Source: Chitinophagales bacterium (GTDB lineage: Bacteria > Bacteroidota > Bacteroidia > Chitinophagales > BACL12). Taken from it: DNA of 49,201 nucleotides. The stretch spans positions 1-49,201 of the forward strand of contig JAIBBA010000008.1 of the NCBI GenBank assembly GCA_019694895.1, in the 5' to 3' direction. Below are positions 17,363 through 27,212 of the stretch, one piece after another (positions within the stretch are counted from its first letter, which is position 1; each line of letters opens with the position of its first letter). The notes below the pieces were generated by a model. It saw only the letters and a program-made list of their open reading frames with translations, searched no databases and had not been told where the DNA came from. A program made the position numbers and the translations under genes.

Positions 17363-18478
17363 ATGAGACTCTCACTTGTCGCCATACTCATTTGTTTGCT
17401 AACTACCGGTTGTCGACCAACTGATTCAACCCCGGAGTTACCTCATGGGAAACGTGTAGCTGTGCAATTTGCTCGCGGATTCATTATTGAGCAAATAGGT
17501 GATAGTTATTTAGTCACTGTGCGCGATCCCTTGGATACAATGCACATCCTGGCTACGTACAGGTTAAAGCACGATAACAAAAAAGGTAAAGACCAAATCA
17601 ATATTCCCGTATCGCGACTGGTTAGTTTTTCTACAACGCATATCGGGTTTTTAGATGTACTTGGTGTTCAAAATACGCTTGTTGGATTTAGTGGTACTAC
17701 CTATATCTGCAATGACTCGGTGAGAAAAATGGTTGATGAAGGAAAAATAGTTGAAGTTGGAAATGAAGGTGGAATCGACCATGAAAAAATTGTGATGTTG
17801 CATCCTGATATCGTCATGACATACCTGACAGGAAATGCGGCTTACGATCAAGTGGACAAGCTGTATACATTGGGATTACAGCCTGTGATAAATAATGAAT
17901 TTATGGAATTGTCGCCATTAGGACAGGCGGAATGGATCAAATTTATTGCTGTGTTTTATGATAGGTTGGATGAAGCTAACGCGATATTCGACAAAGTAAT
18001 GACTGAATATATTGCTACTTCATCACTGGTTGGTGAACGTGGTGATAGACCAACTGTTTTTACCGGCATGGCTTATAAAGGTGAATGGACAATTCCTGGA
18101 GGAAAGAGTTTTGCGGCAGGATATATTCATGATGCAGGAGGGAAATACTTATGGGAATCGGATTCAAAGACCGGTAATTTTCCGGTGAGCTTTGAGACCA
18201 TGTTAAGTATAGCAGGCGAAGCAGAAATTTGGTTGCACCCCGGGGCATCTGCGTCAAGTGCAGAAATTCTTGCCGCCGATGAACGTTATGCTTCTTTTGA
18301 TGCTTTAAAAACCGGTCACATCTTCAACAACAATGCAAGGTTATGCGAAGGAGGCGGTAATGATTATTGGGAACGTGGAATTGTTTTTCCAAATGAAGTA
18401 CTCGCCGATCTTGTAGCCATATTTCATCCTGAGGTTTTGAAAGATCATACATTTACCTTTTACACGCATTTAAGGTGA
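17363..18478 (+). CDS. btuF: Cobalamin ABC transporter substrate-binding lipoprotein
   Basis: 371 residues from ATG 17363; a TTG at 17354 in the same frame is inside the upstream stem-loop. MRLSLVAILICLLTTGCRP is a lipoprotein signal (lipobox TTGC). The body matches class III (helical-backbone) binding proteins of the BtuF/FepB family: ISVSRLVSFSTTHIGFLDVLGV-like first lobe, MLHPDIVMTY strand, a long connecting helix (AEWIKFIAVFYDRLDEANAIFD), and a C-terminal lobe (EAEIWLHPGASASS to YWERGIVFPNEVLADLVAIFHPE). It should hand cobalamin to the BtuC-like permease. The stop overlaps btuC as GTGA. B12 specificity rests on the riboswitch; by sequence alone it could be a siderophore-binding protein. 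Confidence 0.88.
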   Translation: MRLSLVAILICLLTTGCRPTDSTPELPHGKRVAVQFARGFIIEQIGDSYLVTVRDPLDTMHILATYRLKHDNKKGKDQINIPVSRLVSFSTTHIGFLDVLGVQNTLVGFSGTTYICNDSVRKMVDEGKIVEVGNEGGIDHEKIVMLHPDIVMTYLTGNAAYDQVDKLYTLGLQPVINNEFMELSPLGQAEWIKFIAVFYDRLDEANAIFDKVMTEYIATSSLVGERGDRPTVFTGMAYKGEWTIPGGKSFAAGYIHDAGGKYLWESDSKTGNFPVSFETMLSIAGEAEIWLHPGASASSAEILAADERYASFDALKTGHIFNNNARLCEGGGNDYWERGIVFPNEVLADLVAIFHPEVLKDHTFTFYTHLR

Positions 18479-19497
18479 AGCGAAATCAGGGCATATGGCC
18501 TTTGACGATATTGTTGGTCTTGACAATATTATTATTCTTCGCTGATCTCCTGGTTGGCTCTACTCCGATTACGATATCTCAGTTGTTTGCAAATTTGTTA
18601 GGCAAACAAGATAATGATGATATCAATACCATTATCTCCTTATTCAGACTTCCTAAAGCATATACAGCAATATTAGTAGGTGCTGCATTGCCTGTTGCAG
18701 GATTGTTGATGCAAACATTCTTCAGAAACCCTGTTGCAGGTCCCGATATTCTTGGTGTAACGGCAGGGTCAAGTCTATTTGTTGCAATAGTAATGATGAC
18801 AGGTGGTCTGTTTTTTGGCATTGATGCCTTTTATGGAATGACTGTTGTGCTGTCTGCTATTGCAGGTGCAGTTGTGTTATTATTAATTATTCTTTTGGTT
18901 GCTGCGCGATTGAGAGACACCATGACATTACTGATATTCGGAATTATGTTTGGAATGGCTATCAGCGCAATTGTCAGCATAATACAATATTACAGCGAAC
19001 GGGATGCCTTGCGCCTGTTTATGCTTTGGACATTCGGAAGCCTGGGCGGTGTTACACATGCGCAATTAATTATAATGGTGCCATTAATAGTATTCGGTGT
19101 ATTGACGGCATGGTTGCTTTCATCGAAATTGAATGTGCTCTTGCTGGGTGAACAATACGCTTTGAGTCTTGGCATACATGTGCCCCGCTTACGATTGTAC
19201 ATAATTGTTATTACAGGCATTTTAACCGGTACGGTTACCGCTTTTTGCGGACCAATTGCATTTATAGGTATCGCGATCCCGCATTTGGCGCGGATGGTAT
19301 TAAAGGTAAATGATCATCGCCTGTTGATTCCGGCTAGTGTATTGTTTGGAATGTGTGTAATGCTGCTTTGCGATATGCTTACTCAAGTGGGAGGTGATGC
19401 AGGTGTGCTCCCACTTAATGCAGTTACAGCCTTTATGGGTGCGCCATTTGTAATTTATATTATTTATAAAAATCAGCATTTGAAACGTACGCTGTGA
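18475..19497 (+). CDS. btuC: Cobalamin ABC transporter permease, FecCD family
   Basis: 340 residues, typical for BtuC/FecCD (about 325-345), with roughly ten hydrophobic helices. Family signatures are LFRLPKAYTAILVGAALPVAGLLMQ-like N-terminal helix, FFRNPVAGPDILGVTAGSSLF (about 80-100), and CGPIAFIGIAIPHLARM (about 258-274). The last corresponds to the cytoplasmic region that contacts the ATPase. Start is GTG at 18475, overlapping the btuF stop as GTGA; no ATG is available nearby. It forms the inner-membrane channel with the ATPase encoded next. Role in cobalamin uptake is inferred from the riboswitch in the operon leader. Confidence 0.92.
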   Translation: MKRNQGIWPLTILLVLTILLFFADLLVGSTPITISQLFANLLGKQDNDDINTIISLFRLPKAYTAILVGAALPVAGLLMQTFFRNPVAGPDILGVTAGSSLFVAIVMMTGGLFFGIDAFYGMTVVLSAIAGAVVLLLIILLVAARLRDTMTLLIFGIMFGMAISAIVSIIQYYSERDALRLFMLWTFGSLGGVTHAQLIIMVPLIVFGVLTAWLLSSKLNVLLLGEQYALSLGIHVPRLRLYIIVITGILTGTVTAFCGPIAFIGIAIPHLARMVLKVNDHRLLIPASVLFGMCVMLLCDMLTQVGGDAGVLPLNAVTAFMGAPFVIYIIYKNQHLKRTL

Positions 19498-20276
19498 CGA
19501 TATTGATACAACATATTATTAAGTCAACAGCACTTTGTGTTGGTTATGATAAACATGTCATCCTCAAGGATATAAATATTGCTGTTCCACAGAATAGTGT
19601 CACTTCAATTGTAGGCTTAAACGGAACCGGAAAATCGACACTTTTGCGCAGCTTGTGTGGGTTGCAGAAAATATTGAGTGGTGAAGTTTTACTGCATAAT
19701 AAATCCTTGTCTGACTTTAGTGCAGGTGAAATCGCGAAGCAGATAAGTATTGTTTTGACAGGTAGGGGGGAAATGGTTTCATCACTGAGCGTTTATGAAT
19801 TACTGGCGATGTCGCGCACACCTTATTTGCATTGGTTGTCAGGTGTTTCAGGTCATGATATTGCAATAATTGAAGAATCCGCTAAAGTTGCGGGCGTTTC
19901 TCATTTAATTGATCGTAGTTTATATACTTTGAGCGATGGTGAATTTCAATTGGTAGGTATTGCAAGGGCACTCGCTCAAGAGACACCAATCATCATACTT
20001 GATGAGCCAACCGCCCACCTTGATATGCAGAATAAACTTGAGGTGTTTTCACTTTTGCGTAAATTATCTAAATCAGGTAAAACAATTTTGTTTACCTCGC
20101 ATGATATAGATCTTGCTCTGGCAATTTCAGATCATGTATTGTTTATCGACAAAAAGGGTAAGGTTGAGTTTGGAGAAACGAGTTCATTGATTGAAAGAAA
20201 TATACCGGCAACCTATTTCGATTCTGCTAATATTCAATTCGACAAAGAGACGAATAGATTTAAATTTCTATTGTGA
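19494..20276 (+). CDS. btuD: Cobalamin ABC transporter ATP-binding protein
   Basis: 260 residues. Walker A GLNGTGKST (about 42-50), signature LSDGEFQLVGIARAL (about 143-157; LSDGE replaces LSGGQ, common in this ATPase group), Walker B PIIILDEPTAHLD (about 163-175), and switch His in LFTSHDIDLAL. It energises import through the BtuC-like permease. Start GTG at 19494 overlaps the btuC stop as GTGA, repeating the pattern at the btuF/btuC junction, so the three transporter genes are translationally coupled. The 3' end overlaps the convergent methyltransferase gene by 9 nt, leaving no room for an operon terminator. Confidence 0.92.
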   Translation: MTILIQHIIKSTALCVGYDKHVILKDINIAVPQNSVTSIVGLNGTGKSTLLRSLCGLQKILSGEVLLHNKSLSDFSAGEIAKQISIVLTGRGEMVSSLSVYELLAMSRTPYLHWLSGVSGHDIAIIEESAKVAGVSHLIDRSLYTLSDGEFQLVGIARALAQETPIIILDEPTAHLDMQNKLEVFSLLRKLSKSGKTILFTSHDIDLALAISDHVLFIDKKGKVEFGETSSLIERNIPATYFDSANIQFDKETNRFKFLL

Positions 20277-20864
20277 TTTTTTGCTCACTACGTATACTGC
20301 TTGCTTTATCACAAAAAATGCGTTTCGATACCTTACATCTGTAAGTTCAAGGTCCATTGCATTAAAAAGTGATTTCCAGCCTATATCATTTTTATTGGTA
20401 TGTGGACAAGGAGAATACCACAAATTTGCAAGTGAGTCTAACCAGAAAGTGATGTTCTTTTGAAACGCATTTTCGTAGATATCCTCCATAATGACAAGTG
20501 ATTTACAAACACGCATAATTTCCTTCAGCAGAGCGTCAGGATCATCAACATGATGCAAGACAGTTAAAATTACGCCGGCTTCGAAATGATTATCGACATA
20601 AGGCAGATGCTTGCCATCATAGACTGTTGGTTTGACACTATCGTGATATTGCCCTTCGTGTATATCGATCGGAACAATTTTGCATCCTGCCTCCATCATA
20701 AGGCTTGCTGCTAATCCATTGCCTGATCCGATATCTAAAACCGGAACATCCTTAGGAAGAAAGGGTAAAACTGCACTGATTTTTTTTCCTACGAATGGCC
20801 TTCCGATCGAATGAAAATACATTCGGCGGAATAAAGGAACTTTTTTAATGATGTATAAGATCAC
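20268..20864 (-). CDS. Class I SAM-dependent methyltransferase (Methyltransf_11 type)
   Basis: 198 residues starting at GTG 20864 (an internal ATG for MYFHSIGRP is 14 codons later). Motif I is VPVLDIGSGNGLAASLM (about 40-56), motif II is IVPIDI (about 63-68), and the motif IV region is FEAGVILTVLHHVDDPDALLKEIMRV (about 93-118), as in Methyltransf_11 enzymes. This is followed by SLVIMEDIYEN. The substrate cannot be told; similar proteins act on lipids, quinones or small metabolites. It has a possible promoter of its own, TAATTTTG at 20884-20891, overlapping the msrB stop, and a hairpin just before the start. It lies downstream of msrB with a 24-nt gap. Confidence 0.85.
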   Translation of the reverse strand: MILYIIKKVPLFRRMYFHSIGRPFVGKKISAVLPFLPKDVPVLDIGSGNGLAASLMMEAGCKIVPIDIHEGQYHDSVKPTVYDGKHLPYVDNHFEAGVILTVLHHVDDPDALLKEIMRVCKSLVIMEDIYENAFQKNITFWLDSLANLWYSPCPHTNKNDIGWKSLFNAMDLELTDVRYRNAFFVIKQAVYVVSKKSQ

Positions 20865-20865
20865 C

Positions 20866-20886
20866 TTGCGCAGGATTGTTGCGCAA
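20866..20886. repeat. Hairpin between msrB and methyltransferase gene
   Basis: TTGCGCA (20866-20872) and TGCGCAA (20880-20886) form a perfect 7-bp inverted repeat with a 7-nt loop. It ends two bases before the GTG start on the minus strand, so it may occlude ribosome binding. Confidence 0.45.
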
Positions 20887-20888
20887 AA

Positions 20889-21455
20889 TTATTGCTTTTT
20901 GAATACCAATGAGGCAGAATTGATACAATAACGCAATCCGGTTGGTGTTTGCGGTGCATCATCAAATACGTGTCCAAGATGTCCATCACAGCGGGCACAG
21001 TGTACTTCCGTGCGCACATAACCAATATCCAGATCGGTGTCCTTACCAATATTCAAGTCGTTGATCGGTGTATAGTAACTGGGCCAACCGGTGCCTGAGT
21101 CAAATTTCGTTTCTGATGAGAACAGTGGTAGTCCGCAAGCAGCGCAATAATAAATGCCCTTCTCATGGTTGTCGTAATAGGCATTTTGAAATGGTCTTTC
21201 CGTACCGGCCTGACGCATTACGTAATACGTCATACCATTGAGTTCTTTCTGCCACACTGAATCAGGCTTAGTGATGATTTTGCCGTCAAAAATATAATCA
21301 GCAGACTCAGTCGTAACCTTATTATCTAAAGTTTCTATACTTGAGTTAGTTTCAGTGGCTTTCTGAGTATTCTGGCTGCATCCGAAAATTGCAGGCATCA
21401 ATGCAATAACAACAATAAGTGTTCGCATACATAAAGAATTAAGTATTCTGTTCAT
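20889..21455 (-). CDS. msrB: Peptide-methionine (R)-S-oxide reductase, lipoprotein form
   Basis: 188 residues from ATG 21455, or 179 from ATG 21428. Either start gives a lipoprotein signal ending IFGC, so the enzyme is envelope-anchored, unlike cytoplasmic MsrB (about 140 residues). It reduces R-methionine sulfoxide in oxidised proteins. The MsrB domain (about 65-188) shows both zinc CxxC pairs (YYCAACGLPLF and HCARCDGHLGHVF), the GTGWPSYY substrate loop, and the catalytic Cys in LRYCINSASL. A periplasmic MsrB needs an electron donor in the envelope. The ABC-F gene lies 65 nt upstream on the same strand and may be cotranscribed. I saw no -7 box directly upstream. Confidence 0.94.
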   Translation of the reverse strand: MNRILNSLCMRTLIVVIALMPAIFGCSQNTQKATETNSSIETLDNKVTTESADYIFDGKIITKPDSVWQKELNGMTYYVMRQAGTERPFQNAYYDNHEKGIYYCAACGLPLFSSETKFDSGTGWPSYYTPINDLNIGKDTDLDIGYVRTEVHCARCDGHLGHVFDDAPQTPTGLRYCINSASLVFKKQ

Positions 21456-21520
21456 GCCAATATTTACGCATTACCTGGGTAAACAGATTGGCAGGTATAT
21501 TAGTTCAGTAGCTTGAAAGG

Positions 21521-23155
<1,635 letters not shown>

Positions 23156-23176
23156 TCAGCTCAGAATTTGGAGGTG

Positions 23177-23184
23177 CAAAGGTA
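23177..23184 (-). promoter_or_regulatory. -7 promoter box of the ABC-F gene
   Basis: The minus strand reads TACCTTTG, a full TAnnTTTG match, 24 nt before the ATG at 23152. Confidence 0.62.
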
Positions 23185-23248
23185 AGCATTTCTCATGGAT
23201 TTTTTATGCGCAAAATCCTTGAGGGATGGGGGTTTCAGCAAAAATAGA

Positions 23249-23893
23249 TTATTCGGCCATCAGGAGGCTGATGTCTTTAATAAGCTTATTGACTTCAACG
23301 GTATCTGTGCCATCATAATACCCACGAATACGGCCTTCGGGGTCAACAAGTGCAAAGTTCTCAGTGTGCACAAAATCAGTAGGGCCGCCATCTCCAACTG
23401 AAGCGTCAACAAGATATGAATAGCGCGCAAGGTCGTAGATCTGCTTCTTATCGCCGGTAACGAACTGCCATTTGGCATTATTGATATCTCTGTTTCCGGC
23501 ATATCGCTTCAGAATGTAGGGTGTATCATGGTCCGGGTCGACAGTATGAGAAAGAAACATCACATTGGGTGTAGTTTCATAGGCATGATAGACTTTTAAC
23601 ATTCCCTCGGTCATGATGGGGCAAATACCCTGACAGGTGGTAAAAAAGAAATCGGCAACATAGATTTTTCCTTTGTAGGGAGTCATATCCAATAATACAC
23701 TATCCTGGTTCAACAGGGAGAAATCCTGCACATAATGTGGTTCTCCATTGCTGCCTCGTGGGCCATAAAAAGGCAGTTCAAGCTCCTTATTACCGCTCAT
23801 AGTGTTATTGTAAACCATGAAAATTGCAAAAACTACAAGGGCAGCTACTACCAGCGTGCCATATAGGAAGAGTTTATTTTGTTTGCCGGCCAT
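23249..23893 (-). CDS. SCO1/SenC-family copper chaperone protein
   Basis: 214 residues. One N-terminal transmembrane anchor (about 9-28, LFLYGTLVVAALVVFAIFMV) is followed by a periplasmic thioredoxin-like domain. The SCO metal site is complete: C87 and C91 in TTCQGICP and the distal H176 in FVHTENFALVDPEG. The segment VDPDHDTPYILKRYA is also typical. SCO proteins deliver or reduce copper for the CuA site of cytochrome c oxidase, so the organism probably respires aerobically. It is a single gene with a -7 box 4 nt before the ATG. No oxidase genes are in the window, and a general thiol-redox role cannot be excluded. Confidence 0.93.
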   Translation of the reverse strand: MAGKQNKLFLYGTLVVAALVVFAIFMVYNNTMSGNKELELPFYGPRGSNGEPHYVQDFSLLNQDSVLLDMTPYKGKIYVADFFFTTCQGICPIMTEGMLKVYHAYETTPNVMFLSHTVDPDHDTPYILKRYAGNRDINNAKWQFVTGDKKQIYDLARYSYLVDASVGDGGPTDFVHTENFALVDPEGRIRGYYDGTDTVEVNKLIKDISLLMAE

Positions 23894-23897
23894 GTTG

Positions 23898-23905
23898 CAA
23901 AATTA
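23898..23905 (-). promoter_or_regulatory. -7 promoter box of the SCO gene
   Basis: The minus strand reads TAATTTTG, a full TAnnTTTG match, with a 4-nt spacer to the ATG at 23893. This predicts a leaderless or nearly leaderless mRNA. Confidence 0.6.
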
Positions 23906-24020
23906 CGTGTCGGTCGGCAGGTTATAGTGCGCATTTACGAAAAGTTTAAAATGTATTTAACCGGTAGTCAAGCCTTACACCCAAGGTCAAATGAATTATC
24001 TTAGGGCGCAAAACTTGTGC

Positions 24021-25253
24021 ATGCAGAAATCTAACAGGCTTACACTCTACATTTTGGCAGCCATGGTGCTGGGCATATTTGTCGGATCCATGATCCATAA
24101 TTCCGGGAAATCTGATGAACAATTGGGATCGATTGCTTCTAAAATCAACATCACCACAACCGTATTCCTTTCACTGATTAAAATGATTATTGCGCCATTG
24201 GTGCTTTCAACTTTAATTGTTGGAATTGCTAAAATGGGGGATGTGAAAACTGTTGGAAGGGTAGGAGGGAAAACAATGTTGTGGTTTATTACGGCAACTA
24301 TTATTTCGCTAACGCTTGGGATGTTTTTGGTTAATGCGCTGCAACCGGGGGAAGCTATGAACCTGGCACTTCCTGCAGAAACTGCAAGTGCGGGCGTTGA
24401 TGCAGGAGCTATTACACTTGAAAAATTTATTACGCACGTTTTCCCAACCAGTATTTTTAAAGCGATGTCTGAAAATGAAATATTACAAATAGTAGTTTTC
24501 AGTATTTTCTTCGGAGTGGCTTGTGCTGCAATTGGGGAAAAAGCAGCGCCACTCATTAAAGCATTGGATATAGTTGGACACGTGATGATTAAAATAACAA
24601 CTTACGTTATGCTATTTGCACCCTTTGCAGTGTTTGCAGCCATGTGTTCTGTGATTACAACAAAGGGTACATCGGTGCTCTTAACGTACGGCATATTCAT
24701 GCGCGATTTTTATTTCGGATTGCTGATATTATGGGCCATTCTCATTATTGCCGGATTTGCAGTATTACGAAAAAGAGTTTTCATTTTATTGCGAAGAATT
24801 AAGGAGCCTTTTTTATTGGCATTTTCAACAGCCTCCAGTGAAGCGGCATTTCCTAAATTGATAACTGAACTAGAACGATTTGGCTGTAATAATAAGATTG
24901 TCAGTTTTACCTTGCCCTTAGGATATTCTTTCAACCTCGATGGCAGTATGATGTATATGACCTTCGCATCAATATTTATTGCACAATGTTATAATATCGA
25001 TCTCACTATGTCGCAGGAAATTACCATGTTGCTGACATTGATGGTTACGAGTAAGGGAATTGCGGCCGTTCCGCGGGCCAGTCTTGTAGTAATTGCGGGA
25101 ACTATTTCAATGTTCAATATACCACAAGCCGGATTGGTGTTATTACTCGGCATTGACACATTTCTGGATATGGGTCGCAGTGCTACAAATGTGATCGGAA
25201 ATGCAATTGCTACAGCTGCTGTCAGTAAGTGGGAAAATGCATTGGAGGATTGA
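24021..25253 (+). CDS. Dicarboxylate/amino acid:cation symporter (DAACS family)
   Basis: 410 residues from ATG 24021. The in-frame ATG at 23991 lies upstream of a probable -7 box (TATCTTAG, 23997-24004), so the second start is preferred. About eight transmembrane helices plus re-entrant hairpins, as in GltP/DctA (about 420-440). Signatures: LSLIKMIIAPLVLSTLIVGI (about 46-65), the Ser-rich hairpin FSTASSEAAFPKL (about 269-281), PLGYSFNLDGSMMYM (about 298-312) and DMGRSATNVIGNA (about 386-398) with the conserved cation/substrate Asp and Asn. It imports glutamate, aspartate or C4-dicarboxylates with H+ or Na+. It is followed by acs after 39 nt, so the two may be coexpressed. Confidence 0.93.
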   Translation: MQKSNRLTLYILAAMVLGIFVGSMIHNSGKSDEQLGSIASKINITTTVFLSLIKMIIAPLVLSTLIVGIAKMGDVKTVGRVGGKTMLWFITATIISLTLGMFLVNALQPGEAMNLALPAETASAGVDAGAITLEKFITHVFPTSIFKAMSENEILQIVVFSIFFGVACAAIGEKAAPLIKALDIVGHVMIKITTYVMLFAPFAVFAAMCSVITTKGTSVLLTYGIFMRDFYFGLLILWAILIIAGFAVLRKRVFILLRRIKEPFLLAFSTASSEAAFPKLITELERFGCNNKIVSFTLPLGYSFNLDGSMMYMTFASIFIAQCYNIDLTMSQEITMLLTLMVTSKGIAAVPRASLVVIAGTISMFNIPQAGLVLLLGIDTFLDMGRSATNVIGNAIATAAVSKWENALED

Positions 25254-25292
25254 GAATATGATCTGAATTTCAAATAATTAATTATCGCAAAT

Positions 25293-27212
25293 ATGGCTGT
25301 CCCATATCAAATAACATCTGCCGAGGCCTATCAACATGCTTATGCTAAAAGTATTGAAAATCCTGCAGCATTTTGGGCTGATATCGCATCGCATTTTACC
25401 TGGAAAAAACAATGGGAATTAACCCTCGACTGGAATTTTGTTGAACCTCATGTGCGATGGTTTTTAGGGGGGCAATTGAATATTACGGAAAATTGTATTG
25501 ATAGGCATTTGGAATCGCTGGGAAATAAACCTGCTATTATTTGGGAACCCAATGATCCTGAAGAGTCGCACCGTGTGCTTACCTATAGGCAATTACATGA
25601 TAAAGTTTGCCAGTTCGCGCATGTGCTGAAAAATAACGGAGTTGAAAAGGGTGATCGCGTCTGTATTTATATGGGTATGATTCCTGAATTAGCCATTGCA
25701 GTTTTGGCATGTGCAAGAGTTGGTGCCATCCATTCCGTAATTTTTGGCGGATTCAGTGCCCAAAGTATTGCCGATCGTTTACAGGATGCGCAAGCACATT
25801 TTATCATTACTTGTGATGGCGCTTTCAGAGGGGCTAAAGATATTCCCTTGAAAAGCGTTATTGATGATGCGCTGATTGCATGCCCTTTTGTTGAACGTGT
25901 GATTGTTTGCACAAGGACAAGAACTCCGGTAAGTATGTTGAAAGGCAGAGATGTGTGGTGGGAAGATGAAATTAAAAAAGTGGAGACATTAGGTCTTCAT
26001 AATTTCGAACCTGAAGTAATGGAGAGTGAAGACCCATTGTTTATTTTATATACCAGTGGATCAACAGGAAAGCCAAAAGGTGTTGTGCATACCACGGCAG
26101 GATACATGGTTTATGCAAATTATTCGTTTGTAAATGTTTTTCAGTATCAGCCCGAAGAAATACATTTCTGTACTGCAGACATCGGTTGGATAACCGGTCA
26201 TAGCTATATCGTTTACGGACCCTTAAGTGCGGGTGCTACTTCTTTAATGTTTGAAGGTATTCCAACCTGGCCGGATGCCGGTAGGTTTTGGGATATTGTT
26301 GAGAAATATAAAGTCAATATTTTATACACGGCGCCTACGGCTATCAGAAGTTTGATGGGTTTCGGGACAGCGCCAATCGAGGGTAAAGATTTAAGTTCGC
26401 TGCGCGTTTTAGGAACTGTTGGTGAACCCATAAATGAAGAAGCGTGGCAATGGTATCATAAGCATATCGGAAAAGAAAACTGTCCGATTGTGGATACCTG
26501 GTGGCAAACAGAAACAGGTGGTATATTAATTTCAAATCTAGCCGGTATTACAGAAGCAAAACCATCCTATGCAACTTATCCATTGCCCGGAATTGACCCG
26601 ATTTTGGTTGACGAAAATGGCAATATAATTGAAGGTAACAATGTCAGCGGAAATTTATGCATTCGTCACCCCTGGCCCGGAATGTTGCGCACAACGTATG
26701 GCGATCACGAGCGATGCCGACAAAATTATTTTGCAACGTATCATCAATTATATTTTACGGGAGATGGCGCCTTGCGTGATGAAGCCGGACGATACCGTAT
26801 TACGGGTCGTGTAGATGATGTTTTAAATGTAAGTGGTCACCGAATTGGGACTGCTGAAGTAGAAAATGCTATAAACATGCATGCCGGTGTTGTAGAAAGT
26901 GCCGTTGTTGGATATCCGCATGATATAAAAGGACAAGGGATTTATGCTTTTGTAGTGTACACAGGTGGTCATCAATCTGATCCGCAATTAACGCGACAAG
27001 ATATTTTACTTACGGTTACCAGAGCAATTGGTGCCTTGGCAAAGCCAGATAAAATTCAATTCGTATCCGGATTACCAAAAACGCGAAGCGGGAAAATTAT
27101 GCGTAGAATTTTGCGCAAAATCGCTGAAGGAGAACCCGGGCAAATTGGCGATACCACAACATTGCTGGATCCCAATATTGTAGAAGAGATCAAATCCGGG
27201 GTAATTAATTAA
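25293..27212 (+). CDS. acs: Acetyl-CoA synthetase (AMP-forming)
   Basis: 639 residues, the usual length (about 640-660). It makes acetyl-CoA from acetate, ATP and CoA in the cytoplasm. Motifs: the ACS N-terminal cap (AFWADIASHFTWKKQWE), A3 P-loop YTSGSTGKPKG (about 251-261), DTWWQTETGG (about 399-408), YFTGDGALRDEAGRYRITGR (about 487-506) with hinge Asp in RVDDVLNVSGHR, and the catalytic Lys in KTRSGKIMRR (about 597-606), the site usually controlled by acetylation. The Trp in DTWWQTE limits the acyl pocket to acetate. With fbp and the symporter it fits growth on organic acids. Its stop directly abuts the convergent gene. Confidence 0.96.
   Translation: MAVPYQITSAEAYQHAYAKSIENPAAFWADIASHFTWKKQWELTLDWNFVEPHVRWFLGGQLNITENCIDRHLESLGNKPAIIWEPNDPEESHRVLTYRQLHDKVCQFAHVLKNNGVEKGDRVCIYMGMIPELAIAVLACARVGAIHSVIFGGFSAQSIADRLQDAQAHFIITCDGAFRGAKDIPLKSVIDDALIACPFVERVIVCTRTRTPVSMLKGRDVWWEDEIKKVETLGLHNFEPEVMESEDPLFILYTSGSTGKPKGVVHTTAGYMVYANYSFVNVFQYQPEEIHFCTADIGWITGHSYIVYGPLSAGATSLMFEGIPTWPDAGRFWDIVEKYKVNILYTAPTAIRSLMGFGTAPIEGKDLSSLRVLGTVGEPINEEAWQWYHKHIGKENCPIVDTWWQTETGGILISNLAGITEAKPSYATYPLPGIDPILVDENGNIIEGNNVSGNLCIRHPWPGMLRTTYGDHERCRQNYFATYHQLYFTGDGALRDEAGRYRITGRVDDVLNVSGHRIGTAEVENAINMHAGVVESAVVGYPHDIKGQGIYAFVVYTGGHQSDPQLTRQDILLTVTRAIGALAKPDKIQFVSGLPKTRSGKIMRRILRKIAEGEPGQIGDTTTLLDPNIVEEIKSGVIN

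Noticed and set aside
19494..20276. LSDGE instead of LSGGQ in the BtuD-like ATPase as a sign of inactivation
   Set aside because: I recall this variant in FecE/BtuD-type ATPases of Bacteroidota, and both Walker motifs are intact.
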